NCBI GenBank assembly: GCA_050084515.1
Contig: CM114271.1
Coordinates: forward strand, 53,630,001 to 53,694,000
DNA: 64,000 nt
Source: Blasia pusilla
Taxonomy: Eukaryota; Marchantiophyta; Marchantiopsida; Blasiales
Direction of reading: 5' to 3'
The notes under the pieces are model-generated. The model ran no database searches and was not told where the DNA came from. It was given only the letters and a program-made list of their open reading frames with translations. Made by a program: the position numbers and the translations under genes. Below, piece by piece: positions 60,780-64,000 of the stretch; position 1 is the first letter of the stretch; every line of letters starts with the position of its first letter.

Positions 60780-62400
60780 CGACGCTTTCGAGTGGCTCCT
60801 CTCAGAATCGCAATCGATGCCTCAACTTTGTCGCACTCGCCATATAAGAGAGATCATCCCCTCCATAAGAGGTGGAAGCCCTGCTCCGAACACGATCTAT
60901 CTTGGATACCGACCATAGTAGCCAAGCCTCTGCTCCAAGCTGCTCAATCCTGGCGACCCATAGACTCTGTCGTAGTGGTAGGGGTAGCCACCGTAGGCTC
61001 TCCTCTCCAACCACTGGTCCACCTCTACCACCCCTACCACCTCTACCACCTCGGCCTCTCGGAGCTACTCCACCACGGCCACGGCCTGATCTCAACTCTA
61101 GATGAAGATCAAAGCAACGCTCTCGAGGATGACCTAGTCTCCCAATGATCACTTGAGTTGGGGCCGATCGAGGCCCATCCTCCAAAGTCTGTCTCCCATC
61201 CTCTTGGGGACAAAACTTCCTAACATGATCACCTCCACATGTCCAACATGACTGTCCTTGCTTCGGGGCAGCAAATGAAGGCAATGGTCTCTACACAAAT
61301 GTCCCTCTAGGACTTGACTGAGGTCGCGTGTACCCCCCACGACTCCCACTACTACTACCACCACCACTACTACGAGATTGTGAGGTGGGCGGTGAACACG
61401 ATAAGTAGTAGTTGTATCCCCTCTTGAATGCGGATGTCACCACTCTCTCCTTCACCATGTTAAGCTCAATCTTCTCAGATAGAGCAAACACATGGGTCAA
61501 TGTGGGTGAATCATCACTCATAAGAGTAGCATCACGTACCCTACGGCGCAAATCTCTGTCCAAGATCCCATACCAAAATTGGACTGCCTGATCCTCAGTC
61601 ACACCCTGGGTAACTGAAATCAAGCGTCGCATACGCGTGTATGCCTCACGAAAACTCTCACCGTCTTTCGCTCAAAGTCCTGAAGATTCCTCAACTTCTC
61701 CGTCTTCACTCCTTGATAGTTCTTCTTCAACCTCTTGAAGAACTCTGCAATCGGGCTAAACGATGGTGGGGCAAGAGTACCTCCACTAGTACCCCCACTA
61801 GTACCTCCTTTGGTACCCCACTCCGGCTCGCACTCGCACCTCTCAACGTCAAAATTTGGGTGGCATAGTAGGAGCACTACTACCAATACCACCATGGGTG
61901 ATAGACACATAGCCTGGAGACCAATATTGTCTCCATGCCTCAATCTCAAACAACATGGTCCTTCCTAAACTCATGGTAATAATCCATGGGTGGTCCTTCC
62001 AAGTCTTTGAAACAACCCTTCAAGCCAAGAAGGGTGTAAACAACGTGGCGTTCGCAACATCGCATATCACACCACGTATCAAACTCCTGCATGAAGTCCT
62101 CCAACTCAATGGTACCCACTTTGCACCCGAGTATCGTCGTGGGCCCTTCATGGCCCCATATCCACCGTCCATGTCCCAAATCAATGGAGCGCAACACTCG
62201 ATAACAACGTAGAAGACTCGGTGTTTGGAACACCTCGTCCTCCTCTTCATCAACCGTCGGAAGTGGAAAAGGTAGCCGATACCTAAATCCACTCCGTGTG
62301 AAACCACCCGCCCGCACCACGGTCCCCAACCAGACCACCCGAGCTGACTCCGTGATGACCAACGCCGATGCCGCACCACCACCAAATTACCAAGTGACGT
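60780..62400 (-). pseudogene. Gag with zinc knuckle and RGG-rich tail
   Basis: The N-terminal part (62362-61946) is open with VGTIELEDFMQEFDTWCDMR. The capsid-like core continues with EFFKRLKKNYQGVKTEKL (61760-61700) and VTEDQAVQFWYGILDRDLRR and HVFALSEKIELNMVKE (61632-61430). A Cys/His knuckle CWTCGGDHVRKFC (61249-61211) has spacing CX2CX3HX4C, one residue shorter than usual. It is followed by a Gly/Arg tail with repeated GRGGRGG (about 61085-61020), a feature of RNA-binding proteins. Frameshifts separate the blocks. Confidence 0.8.
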
Positions 62401-63846
62401 CGATGTCGTTATACTATTCTAGCTCTACTAGCTATGGGTGTAGGCAACTTAACTTGTCATCACCACAAGAAGTCTCCCACGTCTACTCGTCATCCCTCGG
62501 CCTCACTACCGGTAGCACACAGGGGAGTAACACTACTCCGAAATCAGCGTCAACCCTAACAATGGGCGCAAGCAAAAACACGATTGAGGGATCCAAACAC
62601 AGAAATCCAACGACAACCCTCCAATCGCAAATGGAAATCAAGGTAACACAATCCACCAAATGTGGTGCCCTCGAATCCACAAAACCCACCACACAATTCT
62701 AACGCAATAGCTACTCCGCTGGTCGATGACGTGCTAGTAACGCGTGACACTGAAAATATCACTGCATGGAGAGGCTACACCGTACTATGCGCTAGAGGTA
62801 CATCAACCAAAAACCTGAGATGCATAAAGCGCCTAACACATCTCCGAACAACACCAAATGAGCTACAATGATGCAGACTGCTGGCATAGTTAAGAACTCG
62901 GTAGTTAAGCGTCCTCCAGGCAGAATAGCCCAAAGATGGGTGACCAGTTATGCAAAACTCAAATCCCAAATCCTGCAAAAATTGCCTCACGCCCAAGCAA
63001 GCAAGCTTGCTCGCTTGCTCCTTGCTCCTTACTCCGCCTCTCACGCCCACTCGCCCACTTGCCCCGAGCTACCACGAGTTGCCTCGAAGCCTCAAAACGC
63101 CGAGACTTGCCCCGTTCGCCACGCTTCGCCATGCTTCGCTATGGAGAGAGGTCCAACCAGGGCGCCCCCAACGGGATAGGCGTCTCCAAAAATGAACGAG
63201 TCACCAACCAACCAGCCCCTCCGATCCGCTGTCCACCATAGCCAGACCTTGAGCTAGTCCGAAAAATTTCGATCAGTAATTACTTCACAAATACGTGACC
63301 GAAATCAAATCTGTTTCAATCAGAATTCAATTGACCACCATAGCTATCTCTCCACAAAAAATCAGCTACAACCGAGCTCTGTACTCGAGCTAAAAATCAA
63401 ACAAACTTCTTTGTCCATACACCTCCGAATCGCAAATCCGGAAAGCGCTTCGCCAAGTTTCATGCACGCAGAAATCCAACGCTCCACACACTCGAGCAGA
63501 TAGATTCACGAGGAGATCACAATCGAGTAGCAACAGGAACCTCTCACCCGATCTGGATGAACTTCAACACACTTCCGCACTCCAAGCTCTCCACATCGAA
63601 AACCGTCGAACACGACGAATCTTCAATGCTTGATAACTTCCAACTCCCTTGACGAAATCCGATCGACTGGTAGCGTTGGAAAGCTCTCAAGCAAGGCGCT
63701 TCTTTCCCAACCAACCGCGCACCAGATTCACACCTCCAACATAGGCCACAAGCCACGAACATCCACGGCTGAGTACACAATCAGCCCTAACCAGATCCTA
63801 CTGATCTACAATCGAAGCTACCATCGATCTACTCCAGTTATTTGAG
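62401..63846 (-). other. 5' leader of the methyltransferase retrotransposon
   Basis: This is the sequence between the 5' LTR and gag, with no coding domain. It contains a 5S rRNA-like insert (62893-62945) and a GCAAGC-rich near-palindrome near 62995-63020. A primer-binding site next to 63846 could not be matched to a tRNA 3' end by eye. Confidence 0.55.
62880..62950 (+). ncRNA. 5S rRNA-derived fragment
   Basis: AGAACTC (62893-62899), AGTTAAGCG (62903-62911) and GATGGGTGACC (62935-62945) equal the conserved central part of plant 5S rRNA, including internal RNA polymerase III promoter elements. The 23-base spacing between the last two blocks is the same as in 5S rRNA. Sequence outside the central part does not match, so this is a fragment. 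It runs antisense to the retrotransposon. Confidence 0.75.
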
Positions 63847-64000
63847 TGAAATCCGTGAAAGACCTACTGTCATAAAACACGTTTACAATCATATAAAATC
63901 GAGCCAAACCCACTCCACAATGGGAGAATCTAGGTCGAAGATTACGGGAAACACCATAGCCAAGAGCTCTACTCACTACCAAGGCTAACTCCCAACGTAA
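63847..64000 (-). repeat. 5' LTR, partial (cut by window end)
   Basis: It matches 54584-54737 with about four differences over 154 bp. The sharp start of homology at TGAAATCC (63847) marks the inner edge of the LTR. The remaining roughly 317 bp should lie beyond the window. Confidence 0.9.

Larger units (their letters stand above)
54584..64000 (-). mobile_element. Ty3/gypsy LTR retrotransposon carrying a DNA methyltransferase; 5' LTR runs off the window
   Basis: Read on the minus strand: 5' LTR (64000-63847, continuing outside), leader, gag, protease, methyltransferase, RT, RNase H, integrase, 3' LTR (55054-54584). The overlapping parts of the two LTRs differ at about four of 154 positions by eye, so insertion is fairly recent, yet every coding block carries frameshifts or stops. 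The methyltransferase lies between protease and RT, so it would be part of the polyprotein reading. Target duplication cannot be checked because the right end is outside the window. Confidence 0.88.

Noticed and set aside
62936-63241. Plus-strand frames rich in Ala, Pro and Ser
   Set aside because: They fall in the untranslated leader of the minus-strand retrotransposon and reflect GC-rich repeats such as GCAAGC.
63820-63846. tRNA primer-binding site next to the 5' LTR
   Set aside because: The sequence inside the LTR edge does not give a convincing match to a tRNA 3' end, including initiator Met, by eye.

Overview
The window is nuclear DNA of a land plant with a large, repeat-rich genome. 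It has spliced genes with GT-AG introns, a mitochondrial F1-ATPase gamma-subunit gene, a receptor-like kinase gene, Helitrons, a hAT element, Ty1/copia, Ty3/gypsy and LINE remnants, and long AT-rich stretches. No bacterial-style operons, tRNAs or CRISPR arrays were seen. A Ty3/gypsy family that carries a DNMT3/DRM-like cytosine methyltransferase makes a non-flowering plant (lycophyte, fern or bryophyte) the best guess, but the species cannot be fixed from the sequence.

Layout. 0.25-2.9 kb: the last five exons of a receptor-like kinase gene (+), cut by the window start. 2.9-7.5 kb: AT-rich DNA with a Helitron end, a tandem duplication and an old LTR. 7.5-11.5 kb: a dead hAT transposon with a KIAA1586-like transposase. 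12.7-19.1 kb: the gamma subunit of mitochondrial ATP synthase (-), rebuilt as eight phase-compatible exons (317 aa), with an intron that holds decayed tandem copies of an exon edge. 19.9-27.0 kb: a short Helitron, then a decayed autonomous Helitron (-, Rep plus Pif1-like helicase) with a broken multi-exon gene just downstream. 27-45 kb: low-information DNA with tandem repeats, two hairpin-forming inverted repeats, a very old gypsy element (30.5-35.2 kb), a LINE fragment and an unidentified coding relic. 45-47.5 kb: a dead copia element (+). 47.5-64 kb: a nest of gypsy elements.

The gypsy nest is the most interesting part. The element from 54.6 kb past the window end reads on the minus strand as 5' LTR, leader, gag (zinc knuckle and RGG tail), protease (DSGA), a C5-cytosine methyltransferase, reverse transcriptase (YIDD), RNase H, integrase, 3' LTR. 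A second methyltransferase copy (51.9-54.4 kb, +) is split by a 1,273-bp solo LTR with TGTCG...CGACA ends and a 4-bp target duplication. It carries a stop codon exactly at the glutamine of the catalytic PCQ motif, as a single C-to-T change. A 5S rRNA-like segment lies in the leader of the intact-order element. So this region holds retrotransposons that acquired a host-type de novo DNA methyltransferase and then decayed.

Only the kinase and ATPase gene models look like working host genes. All mobile-element coding regions have frameshifts or stops. Repeat and homology statements come from reading and aligning by eye.
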